From positions 98,213 through 162,212 of the forward strand of contig RWJK01001545.1 in the NCBI GenBank assembly GCA_004335835.1: DNA of 64,000 bases, in the 5' to 3' direction. Within the stretch, counting starts at the first letter, position 1; each line of letters starts with the position of its first letter. The translations under genes and the position numbers were made by a program. Origin of the DNA: Scenedesmus sp. ARA3 (Eukaryota; Chlorophyta; Chlorophyceae; Sphaeropleales; Scenedesmaceae). Positions 54,776-64,000 of this stretch are shown here, one piece after another. A model generated the notes under the pieces. It searched no databases. It saw only the letters and a program-made list of their open reading frames with translations, and was not told the DNA's origin.

Positions 54776-56352
54776 TTACGATGACACCTGTGCTGCATAC
54801 CCAGCTGCATTCAGCGCCTCCAGCGCGTCATCCTGCTGCACGAAGAAGGCCTGGTACAGCTCGCCGCCCAGGTTGAGCGCAGCCACCCAGCGGCCATCCT
54901 TGGCCTGTGCCACGCTGCTGGCGCCCTCCTGCAGGCTGCTGCTGCTGCTCTCCGCAGGCAATGCCCGGAACACGCCATCCACTGGCGGCTCCACGTCATC
55001 GCCAGACAGCCCAAAGCGTTGCAGCGCGCGCCGCTTGTTGCGGTCCTTGGCGCCTCGAGGCTGCAGGCAGCGCGGCAGGCGGGGAGGCAGGAGGTGAGGT
55101 TGTTGGGAACTTCAAGGGCTGTGTGCAGCGGAAGCAGGTCGGTCTGCTGAAAGAATGCCGGTCTACCACAGCTGCTGCTGCCCTTCATGTACGGTGTCCC
55201 GGTAACTTGTGCCCCTACATTTATACTTTGAAGACGCGAGCACTCTTAGGGTGCTGCAAGCACTAGCAACAACCACACTACTGTTCCGTAGAAAGAATGT
55301 CTCGCAGACAAGCGCATGCGCTGCTGCTTGAGCACTCAGTCTGTAGCCAGCAACTACGCCAAACTGGCTGGCCGCTGCTGCTTGCCAGTGCTAACAACCC
55401 GCTAGTGCTGTTCAGGCACTGCATGCCCACCTGATCTCGCCTAGCTGCGCCCCTGCCCGCTGGTGTGGGTGATGGCCGCCGCACAGGTGGCTTCTTCTGC
55501 GCATCTGCTTTGGTAGGCGGCCGCCCAGCCAGCACGATTGTGCTGTCCTCCTTCTGTGCAAATATGAGCACGTCACCCATTTTTAGGTGGTAGTGGTGCT
55601 GCAGCTCTGCTGTGCCCTCCAGCAAATACATTCTGCTCTGATTGTTAATCCAAAACCTGGCAGGTTAGCAGGCAGCACAAAATCAGGATTGTGAGCAATG
55701 CACGCAAAGCTAAACCAAACACACAACGCAGGGCCCCTGACAGGTGCAGCTGTGCAGAGGCTGACAACACCCTGACACACAGCTCTCAAAACACATCAAA
55801 AAGTTGCTGCTGATTGCTAAGCAGGCTTTTGAACGCACGCTGCTAACACAAAAAGACCTTTACATACACAAACTGACACTGCCATTGTTGTCGTCACTGC
55901 AGCTGGTGTGGTGAGTCACCAAGGATCAGACAGCCCACCTGAAGCGTAGTGTGTACGTGTCGCCAGCTGCATCCTCCACTGAGAGCTCCGTGCCGCTAGG
56001 CGTGTCTATCCTTGGAAAGTACTGTTCTGCAATGGCCTGCAGGCAGACACACAGAAGTTGACAATCAGGGGCATTCATCGTGAGCACTCCCAGCAATCCC
56101 AGCGACCTCAGCCACAACACAGCTGGTTGGTGAGTTGCTCAGCTTCAGAAGATGTCCAGAGTGCAGGCTGCAGAGCCTGGCTTGCTAGTTGCCTCTCACC
56201 TTGGGCACCACGACACGGCCTGATGCGCTGACATCGCTGCTAGTGAGCTGCTTCTCGAAGAACACCTTTGCGCCTATGTCCTCCAGCTGCTTGAACACCT
56301 GCTCCGCCCTGAACTCGTTGTCCACCAGGGCAGCAGCAGCGGCAGCAGCCAT
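54776..56352 (-). CDS. Single B3-domain DNA-binding protein (VAL/HSI2-like domain)
   Basis: Plant-lineage transcription regulator. Four exons (minus): 56200-56352, 55939-56036, 55431-55656, 54776-55060; 253 residues. The B3 domain is about residues 30-130: KVFFEKQLTSSDVSASGRVV, VPKAIAEQYFPRI, DAAGDTYTLRFRFWINNQSR, MYLLEGTAELQHHYHLKMGD and VLIFAQKEDSTIVLAGR. FRFWINNQSRMYLLEG is the signature seen in VAL/LAV-type B3 domains. After it come a basic Lys/Arg/Pro linker (KKPPVRRPSPTP) and a second basic stretch (KDRNKRRALQRFG) that may be a nuclear signal. The last about 70 residues (DGRWVAALNLGGELYQAFF) are unassigned. No PHD-like, CW or EAR module of land-plant VAL proteins is seen. Confidence 0.85.
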
Positions 56353-56811
56353 GGGGCCTGTGTCTGTAAAAGACCCTCAGGCCTCACGGACTGCTTGCTT
56401 TGGCTGTGCCACACCAGACGGCACTTGAGGCCACACAACTCTCCTCGCCACAGAAGCGGCCACCGCTACCAAGCCGAGTTGCTCCTGATCGTGCGACTTC
56501 GATTCAAGTTTGCTGTGACAGAGCAAGCACGTGTGGCTCACAGACTATGAAGCGCGAGGTGGTTGTGTTTGAGTAAACGGCACCTCAGCAGCTAAGACAC
56601 CACGATCATGTTTGATACAGATGTAGTTTGTACACGGGAAGTGCGCCACACCAGACTTTAGCTCGAGCAGAACTGTGACAAGGCATAACGAGGCCCACCT
56701 CAGCAAGCAAGCAAGCTTTTCATCAGAGGAAGAGCATTTTCGATACGCCTGGCTTCTTCAGTCGTATTTTGATTGACTGCAGTTTTTTGGAGGCTCAGAT
56801 CGCCAGCAAGC
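56353..56811. promoter_or_regulatory. Bidirectional promoter region, B3 gene / GrpE
   Basis: A 459-bp gap between divergent ATGs, A/T-richer than the coding regions (for example 56560-56650). No heat-shock element was clearly identified, although GrpE genes are commonly heat-responsive. Confidence 0.6.
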
Positions 56812-59143
56812 ATGGCATCGGCACGTATGCTCCTGCGTATGGTGTCCCAGCAGGTTGCGTCTGGGCAGCTGTCTGCGCAGTTGCTTCCAGCATGCACTCA
56901 GGTACGTTTGCTTTTGCGCAAGTTATGTTTGCGCACCCGAGCATTTGACAAATATTTACTACGCGTTTCCTGCAGGCAGCAGCAGCCTGGAGGCCCGTGC
57001 AGCATGCTTGGGTCACCCCACAGCATTTGCATTTGCGACAATTCGCCAGTCAGAATGCTAGCAAGGCTTCAGGTGTTGACGCAGCAGCTGAGGAGGCAGA
57101 TCAGGCTGCGGCCGCAGCAGCAGATCAGGCAGCTGCAGATGAGGAAGCAGGCAGCAGCGAGCTGTCAGAACTGCAGGAGCTGCTGAAGAAGGCAGAGGAG
57201 GAGGTAATGGAAGTGCCTGATCGTGAATTCAGTTGCACCACTGGTAGCTTGCACGCAACGCATGTGGTCGCTAGGCGCAGGAACAGCTGTGCTTCTGCTG
57301 TGCAGCTGTGCGTCTGCTGCACCTTACACTGACTCGTCTGCTTGCATACATGCATTTAGACAGGCAAGGCATACTGAGCGTGAGCGATGCAATTGGTAGG
57401 AGTATTTAATGCAGTGAGTCTGATGTCCCACTGAGTGCGCTAGCCTCGTGCTGCGCCTGTGTGTAGTGCTCGAGTGCTTTGTGCATGCGTGCTGCACCCT
57501 CACAGGCTTCCAGCTTCAAGGATCGCTGGCAGCGCAGCCATGCAGAGATGCAGAACCTAATAGCCAGGCAAGCGAGGGAGAAGGAGACCATGCAGACTTA
57601 CGCAGTGCAGGTGAGCGTGCTGTCAGCAGTGGCACAGGGGCAGCCGTGGCACATTCAATGGTCCACTGCAGGCTCCGTATTATGTGATTGTACAGTACTG
57701 CTGAAAAGGCTGTTGAATCTGCGCATTTGTACAAGTAAACTAGCAGTCGACAATGCAATGTAGATTCCTACTGCACGGCATTCTCTGTAGTCCGGGGCTG
57801 TCGTGCCTGCTTAGCAGATTCCTTCAGCATGAGCACTGCTGGCAGCTTGTACTGCAGCACTACAACGGCATGAAGATCGGCAGCGGCGGCAGCAGCAGCA
57901 GCAGGTATGGCCGGAGCTAATGCATGTATGTTACTTTGGCTCCGCCTGGCCCTTGCATGTCTGCAGAAATTTGCGCAGCAGCTGCTGGAGGTGGCCGACA
58001 ACCTGGAGTCTGCGCAGCGTGCCGTGCCAGCTGCCGTGCTGCAGCCTGGCACGGAGATCAGCACTGAGAAGGCGCTGGGCTACCTCAAGGCGCTGCTGGA
58101 GGGCGTGCAGGCCACTGAGCGGGTGCTGCTCAAGGTGAGGAGGGGGCTTGAGGGGGCCACACTGGCAGGTGCTGGCACTGGCGCACAGCCCCGCACCAGA
58201 CGATGCAATGTCTGCAGCAGTTACCTTCGCAGTAGCAGCAGTAACAGCAGCAGTCATGTGCAGCGACAGCGCATCTCCGCCCATGCGTACTGCTTTACGG
58301 TGGCAGAAGCAGTGAAGGGAGCAGTCCTGCCAAAGTCAAGGCTAGTAGCCTGACAGATGCGTGCAGCAGGCCAGGACGTGCGCATGTGCTGTTCTTCACC
58401 TGCTTCAAACTGATCTTTGGGCAAGTGCGAGCGCGATTGGTGCTGCTGTGCCTTTTCTGTTTGACTGTGCAGCAAATGGCCACCAAGGGCGTGGAGCGCA
58501 TTGAGACTGCCGAGGGTGACGACTTTGACCCCAACACGCAGGAGGCCATGACCACCATGCCAGCAGCAGAGGGCAAGCAGCCCAACACAGTGGCAAACGT
58601 GTGGCAGGTGAGCATCTGCTGGGCGGCGAGGCTGCACATGGTGGTGCTCTCTCTGTCAGTTGCTGCACAGGACACAAGCAGTACACTGCTTGCAGGTACC
58701 AAGAGGGGCACTAGATGCTGCCAGCTAACAGCTCTTTGCAACTGAAGGAGTTGTTTCACTCAGCAGTGCACCCCATGTAGCCGGGTTGTGCTTGCTTAGT
58801 TGCAGGTCTTGAGCTGGCCATGATGGTAGGCATAACTTGTCATAGCTTGCAACCACGTATTTCACAACTGCACAGCAGGTGAGGCCGTGGTATTGGTGAT
58901 TGGCCTGCCATGTTGCTGGCGGTGCAGACTCAATGGCAGCCGTGTACGACTGCATACTGTTGTCTGTTGAATAATCACATGCACTTTGTAGGCTGTACCA
59001 CCAGTCATGCTTCTGACTACTTCATATGTCTGGTAGTAACTAATGATCAACCTGCACAACCTGCTATTTTTGTGCTGCAGTCGGGGTACAGGATGCATGA
59101 CAGGATCCTGCGGGCGGCCAAGGTTATCGTGTACCAGGAGTAG
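56812..59143 (+). CDS. GrpE, organellar Hsp70 nucleotide-exchange factor (probably mitochondrial)
   Basis: Releases ADP from the organellar Hsp70. Six exons, all phase 0: 56812-56901, 56976-57203, 57506-57610, 57967-58134, 58473-58607, 59081-59143; 262 residues. An Arg/Ser/Gln-rich N-terminus without acidic residues (MASARMLLRMVSQQVASGQL and on to about residue 55) fits a mitochondrial presequence, followed by a Glu/Ala-rich helix. The GrpE core follows: SSFKDRWQRSHAEMQNLIAR, KFAQQLLEVADNLESAQRAV, EGVQATERVLLK, KGVERIETAEGDDFDPNTQE, and C-terminal VANVWQSGYRMHDRILRAAK-VIV. All landmarks of the dimerisation helix and beta-wing are present. Mitochondrial rather than plastid location is inferred. 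Confidence 0.94.
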
Positions 59144-59895
59144 GCAGGGCTGCTGGCCTTCCATTGGTGACAGTGGTGACCACTGATTCGTGATGTACTG
59201 GTGGCGCCAGGGAGTGCCATGACGAGCCGCGCAGAGATTGCAGGTCAATTCTAGTTGGCAGTTGCAGTAGTTGTGTTCACGATATGCACTGGTTGTTGGT
59301 TGCCAATCACATGCTGGCTTATTCTAGAACGTGTGTGTCTTGGGCCCGGATCGGCGACGCTTCATTGTCATAGTAGCAACATGTAATCTTGCTCACACCA
59401 TCAAGTGTGGCCAGCCTGGCAGGGTGGCAGCTGTGTCACTATTGCCCCATCGTCTGCTACTGATGACCGGCCAGCTGCTGCTGGATGGACAATCCACAAT
59501 CAAAACAGTTTCTTTGTTGCATTTACTTTGCAAAAAGACGGATCGGGAAAGAAAGAGAAAGTTGTTAGCTTTCTGACACGAACCCTCGACACTTCAAAAT
59601 GAAAACAAATTCGGACAGAAGTGGATAAGCACACCGCCACGCAGCACTCATTCCCAGTTTAGATTAGGTTGGCTTCCTCACAACTCCCCATAGACAGGCT
59701 GCGGTGGCACATCAAACGCGAACGCTTCAGAGCAACAAAAGCATATCTGCCTTGCACTGCACACCCCTAGCACAGCTTCGAATAGTTATTATGCTATTCT
59801 GCTATTACTTGTAAGGCCATTCACCTCTCAAGGCCACAGAGAGCGCAGCAAAGGCGTCTTCACAACAAGGCTTTGAAACTAGGGGCCCCAGGCGC
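59144..59895. other. Intergenic: GrpE 3' UTR and cyclin B promoter
   Basis: No coding exon. TGTAA at 59382-59386, 239 nt after the GrpE stop, is the probable poly(A) signal. The stretch 59550-59800 is A/T-richer and should hold the cyclin promoter; no cell-cycle element was confidently recognised. Confidence 0.5.
59382..59386 (+). terminator. Poly(A) signal TGTAA of GrpE gene
   Basis: TGTAA on the sense strand 239 nt after the stop codon; the only one in this interval. Confidence 0.6.
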
Positions 59896-62289
59896 ATGAA
59901 GCGCAAGGCTACAGACATGGCTGCACGCCCAAGGCGCAGTACAGACATGGATGCCCTTGCTGGAGGCGAGAACGCAGCGCCACGGCATGCGGGCAAGGCA
60001 GTAGCGCAGGGCAGCAAGAGAAGGCGAGTACAAGCTCTGTTGTTGCCTCAAGCGCAGCAGAAGCCCTGAAGTGCTCCGTACTTACCGTATTTATGTTTGC
60101 TTTGATGTTCGCGCAGGGCGCTGGGTGACATCGGCAATGTGAACCGCCCAGCAGCTGGTGCCAAGCAGCAGGCAGACAAGGTACAGCTCCGAACCTTTGT
60201 GCAGCCATGCCAGCTGTATAATCTCCAAAGTTACACCCAGTGGATGTTACTCAATCGTGCGGGTCGTATGCGGTCACTGCCAGTCCTGCAGTGCTCTTGT
60301 GCAACAGCGTCTTGCACCCACTGTCTAGCTAACTGTCATGTACTTGCATGCCGCCGCTTGCACTGTCTTCTGATATGCAGGCTGCTGTTAAGAAGCCATT
60401 AGACACCCAGCAGAACCAGAATGCTGAAAGTATCCCAGAGCCTGCAGTGCAGCAGCTGGCAGACGCCCCTGTGCGCATCACCAGGTCGAAGACGCGAGCG
60501 CTGGCACAGGGAGCCAGCCTGACCTCACTCCTGCAGGCGCGCGCAGCAGAGAGCAGAAGCAGCAGGCGGTCGGGATCGTTATCAGCGCCCGTAGAGCCAG
60601 CACAGCAGCTGCCTTCTCCGCTGCCGGACATAGACGCGCCAGACAAGCACAACCACCTGGCAGAGTACGAGTACGTCAATGACGTGTACGCGTACTTCAG
60701 GCGGGTGGAGCCCAAGTTCCGTGCACCAGCCAACTACATGGAGAACCAGGTCAGCAGCTGCCAGCACAGTCAGCAGCTGATGCAGATGCTGTCAAGTGCA
60801 GACCAGCAGCTGACATGTCAATAAAAGCATGCAGTTCCAGCCAAGGCAAGGGTACCAGTCCCTTGTACATAGCCAGCAATGTCATGGGGATGACACGAAG
60901 CAGACAGACAGATCTTCATAGCAACACTGGCTGTATGTGATGGCTTCCAGGAGGAAGTAATTTGTCGTCACAAGCAGCATCAGCCCACTGTCTGCGCAGC
61001 ATCAATCCTCCTTGCAGCCATATGTCCTCTCACGCAGTGTTGTGGCACTGCTGCCTGCAGCCGGACATCAACGAGAAGATGCGCGCCATCCTCATTGACT
61101 GGCTGGTGGAGGTGCACCTCAAGTTCAAGGTGACATTGGCACACCACCTGCCGCACTTTTGTCCCAACACTCGAGCTTTACATTTCAAGCCATGCTGTAG
61201 AACATTGCAACTGAACAGGCATGCAGTTGCGCACCTGAATTTACTTCAAACGTCCTACTCATATACAGTTGCACTCTTTCTGCACCGCAGCTGATGCCAG
61301 AGTCGCTGTTCCTGACCATCAACCTGATTGACCGCTACCTGGCAGCGCGGCAAGTCACGCGCAAGAACCTGCAGCTGGTGAGTGAAATGCTGGGACACGT
61401 GGACTGCAAACCTGGGCATTGTCCTGCAATGTTATATAGGCCAGCCATGTAGTGTGCGGTGTTCAGATGGTAGTTCAGGTTGACCTTCTCTACCCTTGGC
61501 ACCTGCAATGGCAGCCCATAACAAGGTGTGTGCTTTCCTTCTCACCTGCTGCTTCCAGGTGGGGGTGACGGCAATGCTGGTAGCTGCCAAGTACGAGGAG
61601 ATCTGGGCTCCAGAGGTGCGCGACTTCGTGTACATCTCAGACAAGGCCTACACGCGCAAGCAGATCCTCGACACCGAGAAGGACATGCTGCAGGCGTTGG
61701 GCTACAACCTGAGCCTGCCCACCAGCTACCAGTTCCTGGCGCGCCTGCTCAAGGCCGCCAACGTGCACTACGAGAAGAACCTGGCGCTGTTTGTGGCCTA
61801 CTGCGCGGAGCTGTGCCTGGTGGACCACGGCATGCTGCGCTACGGCTACAGCGAGCTGGCGGCTGGCATCATGTGAGTGGCGGGAGAGAATTGCGACAGG
61901 GATACGGCTGCGCAGGCCTCATAGCTAAGCTGCATGTTGCAACTGAGATGCTGTCAACAACATAGTGGTGTGGCACGGGAGTGTCTACAAGTGGTTGCTG
62001 AATCTGCTGCGATTGGCAGGTCGCGCATCGCAGCTGACATTTGTGTTGATCATCATGCTGCAGGTACGTGGCGATGAGGGCGTTCAAGAAGGAGGAGCCC
62101 TACCCCTACAACCTGATGCGCCACGCCCACCACACCCGGGAGAGCGTGCTGCACATCAGCAAGGAGGTGGTGCGGCTGGTGCAGGTAGCGCACACCGGCA
62201 ACCTGCAGGCAGTGGTGAAGAAGTACAGCACGCAGAAGTTCTGCGAGGCAGCCATGGTGCAGCCGCCCCTGGAGATCCTTGACGAGTGA
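59896..62289 (+). CDS. B-type mitotic cyclin
   Basis: Regulatory subunit of the mitotic CDK. Seven exons: 59896-60023, 60117-60180, 60381-60749, 61061-61129, 61291-61377, 61559-61872, 62064-62289; 418 residues. A destruction box RRALGDIGN (residues 42-50, RxxLxxxxN) marks it for the anaphase-promoting complex. The cyclin box runs from about 165: EYEYVNDVYAYFRRVEPKF, MRAILIDWLVEVHLKF, LFLTINLIDRYLA, AAKYEEIWAPEVRDFVYIS, then the C-terminal fold SLPTSYQFLARLLKA, ELCLVDHGMLRYGYSELAAG. YEEIWAPEV is B-type in character. Intron 1 must use a GC donor (AG|GCGAGT) to stay in frame; it interrupts the codon for Arg43 inside the destruction box. The start is the first in-frame ATG; no upstream ORF was offered by conventional splicing. 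Confidence 0.95.
60024..60116 (+). other. GC-AG intron in cyclin B
   Basis: Starts GCGAGT after AAGAGAAG and ends GCGCAG. Nearby GT sites give the wrong phase or a poor donor. All other introns of this gene are GT-AG. Confidence 0.75.
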
Positions 62290-63955
62290 GTGGCGGCCTG
62301 GACAGCTTTGGCAGTGCTGCCCGCCTGACCTGGTGTGGTGCCTGTGTTGCGCTGGCGGGAGCTGCCCGCCAGCCACAGGTGCAGCACATGTGAGACGGCC
62401 GCCAACCTTCCGCAACTTGCAGCATCCCGTTGGTGTCCCTGCAGCTAGTCTGTATTGGAGTGTAAGCTGCTACTGCAAGGGGCAGCGCTACTGCTAGATA
62501 CTCTTGCCGGCTGCACATTGGGGAGGGTCCGGTGTGTTCTGGGTGAAATTTCTGATATGTCCCTGTACACAAAGCTCAATTTGTTATGACAGGAAACAAA
62601 ACTTGTCATGGCTGCATGTTCACTGCATTGTAGTACAGTTTTGTGGCTGCTGAGACTGCAGCACTGCTGTGCAGAATGCAGCTGGTTTTGTAGATGCTAG
62701 CGATGTGTTTCAGGCTGGCATGCGTGTCGCGACATGTTGCTGCAGCTTTCTGGCAGCTGGGAATGTCAACACCGTGTTAACAGTGACCTTTGCAGGTAGA
62801 TAGGTGGTTGATGAGTAGCTGCAGATAGACGATTGAGTGAGTACAATGCTGTGCTGCTTTCCCAGCACATAGTAGCACAGGTTTTGCATGCCTGCAGCTT
62901 GTGCATTGCCCACAGCAATGTTGGCAGTGTGAGCCAGTGACCCCCGTTGAATTGCAGGGACATGTGCCGGGTTAGGCTGCTTGTGACTTTTTGTCTTGGT
63001 GTGTCACCTGCAGCAGCTTGCCTCTGGCCATTTCTTGCGTGTTACTGTTGGTGATCTCAGCGTGCATGTCTGAAGGTTTGCCGACTCAGTGACACTCTGG
63101 CAGTACCGTCACCTGACCACAATGACAATCAGACAGGAGATAGGCGTGGTAACTAGACAGTTGCGGTACAATGCTGTCTCCAGCTAACACTCATCAGGGC
63201 AACAGCAGCAAGTTGTTGGTGATCGTGGCTGATGCGTGCTACTTGAAATTGGACTGTGTTATTCTGCCACACAGTGTACCGGGCACGCAGTGATGCAAGT
63301 TCTTGATGCGTAACATGATGATGAGAGTACAGTACAGTACACAGTGTACCGGGCACGTAGTGGCACTGCGTGGCACACATCCTGTGCCATGTCGCCTCTC
63401 TAGGTACATGCACACTGCCACCTGGAACAGCATCCAAACCGCGACTTCACGCATCCTGCGAGGGCTCGTAATTATTGACAGCAAGTCCAGCGAAGCATGA
63501 GTGTGGTGCTGAAAGGCGGCAATCCTAAGCCCTGAAACACCATGGTCCTGGCTCAGGGCCTTGGCCAACAGCTTGTACAACCGATCTGCTGCCAGGCTTA
63601 GCAGGCCCTAGTACTAAATTTGGTTTTGTTCTGCTTTGTTACAGTTCTGCCAGTGCATTGCAGCTTGGCCATTCATTTGCTGCTCACACAGCACATGCTC
63701 TCGGCTGCTGCACCCACCGGCATTGTTTGACAAGCACATGTCACAAAGTGTGTACAAAACAAGTGTCACAGTTCTTGAATCAAGACTGCGTAGTCTGCAG
63801 GCTGCGAACAGGCTAGGTTCATCGCAAGCGCGCTATCACACCGTTCAAATGAGCGCCTGAGTTGAGCAGTTCTAGACATGAACGCGGCGATAGTATAGGA
63901 AAGCTCAACTGGGGTGCCGGCTTGTGTGGGCTTAGATCAGCAGGAGGCTGGCAGC
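62290..63955. other. Intergenic: cyclin B 3' flank and upstream region of next gene
   Basis: No coding exon recognised in 1.7 kb. TGTAA at 62461-62465 follows the cyclin stop by 172 nt. A roughly 19-nt sequence (ACACAGTGTACCGGGCACG) occurs twice, near 63269-63287 and 63340-63358. The remainder shows nothing distinctive. Confidence 0.45.
62461..62465 (+). terminator. Poly(A) signal TGTAA of cyclin B gene
   Basis: TGTAA on the sense strand 172 nt after the stop codon. Confidence 0.6.
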
Positions 63956-64000
63956 ATGTCTGCCCAGCACAACGGGCACAGACAGAGGGGTCGGGGCCGT
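63956..64000 (+). CDS. Possible start of a gene running off the right edge
   Basis: An ATG at 63956 opens a frame of 15 codons to the window end, MSAQHNGHRQRGRGR, with Arg/Gly-rich composition. It lies at a plausible distance from the cyclin 3' end. Too short to identify; it may be part of a 5' UTR instead. Confidence 0.3.
   Translation, partial: MSAQHNGHRQRGRGR

Overview
This window is nuclear DNA from a green alga, most likely a chlorophycean (Sphaeropleales/Chlamydomonadales type; the order is inferred). The evidence is: about 100 exons separated by short introns with GTGAG/GTGCG donors and (C/T)GCAG acceptors; dense CAG/CTG trinucleotide runs giving Ala, Gln and Ser tracts; TGTAA (not AATAAA) as the likely polyadenylation signal; and plant-lineage families (B3 factor, calcium-dependent protein kinase, plant-type PP2C, DUF506/PDDEXK_6, MATH-BTB, CRY-DASH). 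I joined exons by hand from splice consensus and codon phase. Fourteen protein genes give an unbroken reading frame; a fifteenth may begin at the right edge.

Layout: 1-31.4 kb is one run of minus-strand genes. In plus-coordinate order these are a cryptochrome-DASH (cut by the left edge), a TBC1D31/WDR67-like centrosome/cilium protein, a leucine-rich-repeat protein apparently fused to a DUF506 (PDDEXK_6) domain, a MATH-BTB-BACK protein, the ribosome-recycling ATPase ABCE1, and a PP2C phosphatase. PP2C is divergent from a V-ATPase c'' proteolipid (+), followed by a CDPK-like kinase (+) and a family S9 peptidase (+). A convergent gap (44.5-48.2 kb) separates the peptidase from a gamma-glutamylcyclotransferase-like gene (-), itself divergent from ARL1 (+). 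A second convergent gap (51.6-54.8 kb) holds palindromes, A/T-rich inverted repeats and a 3-N assembly gap. Then come a B3-domain regulator (-), divergent from mitochondrial GrpE (+), and a B-type cyclin (+).

Most genes are conserved housekeeping or signalling genes and show no functional cluster. No virus, transposon ORF, CRISPR array, rRNA or tRNA was recognised. The most notable points are the LRR-DUF506 junction, a tandem exon duplication in that gene, a roughly 120-residue insertion inside a MATH domain, a GC-AG intron that splits the cyclin B destruction box, very long G/T-rich 3' flanks that begin or end at TGTAA sites, and a repeat/hairpin array in the GGCT-ARL1 bidirectional promoter.
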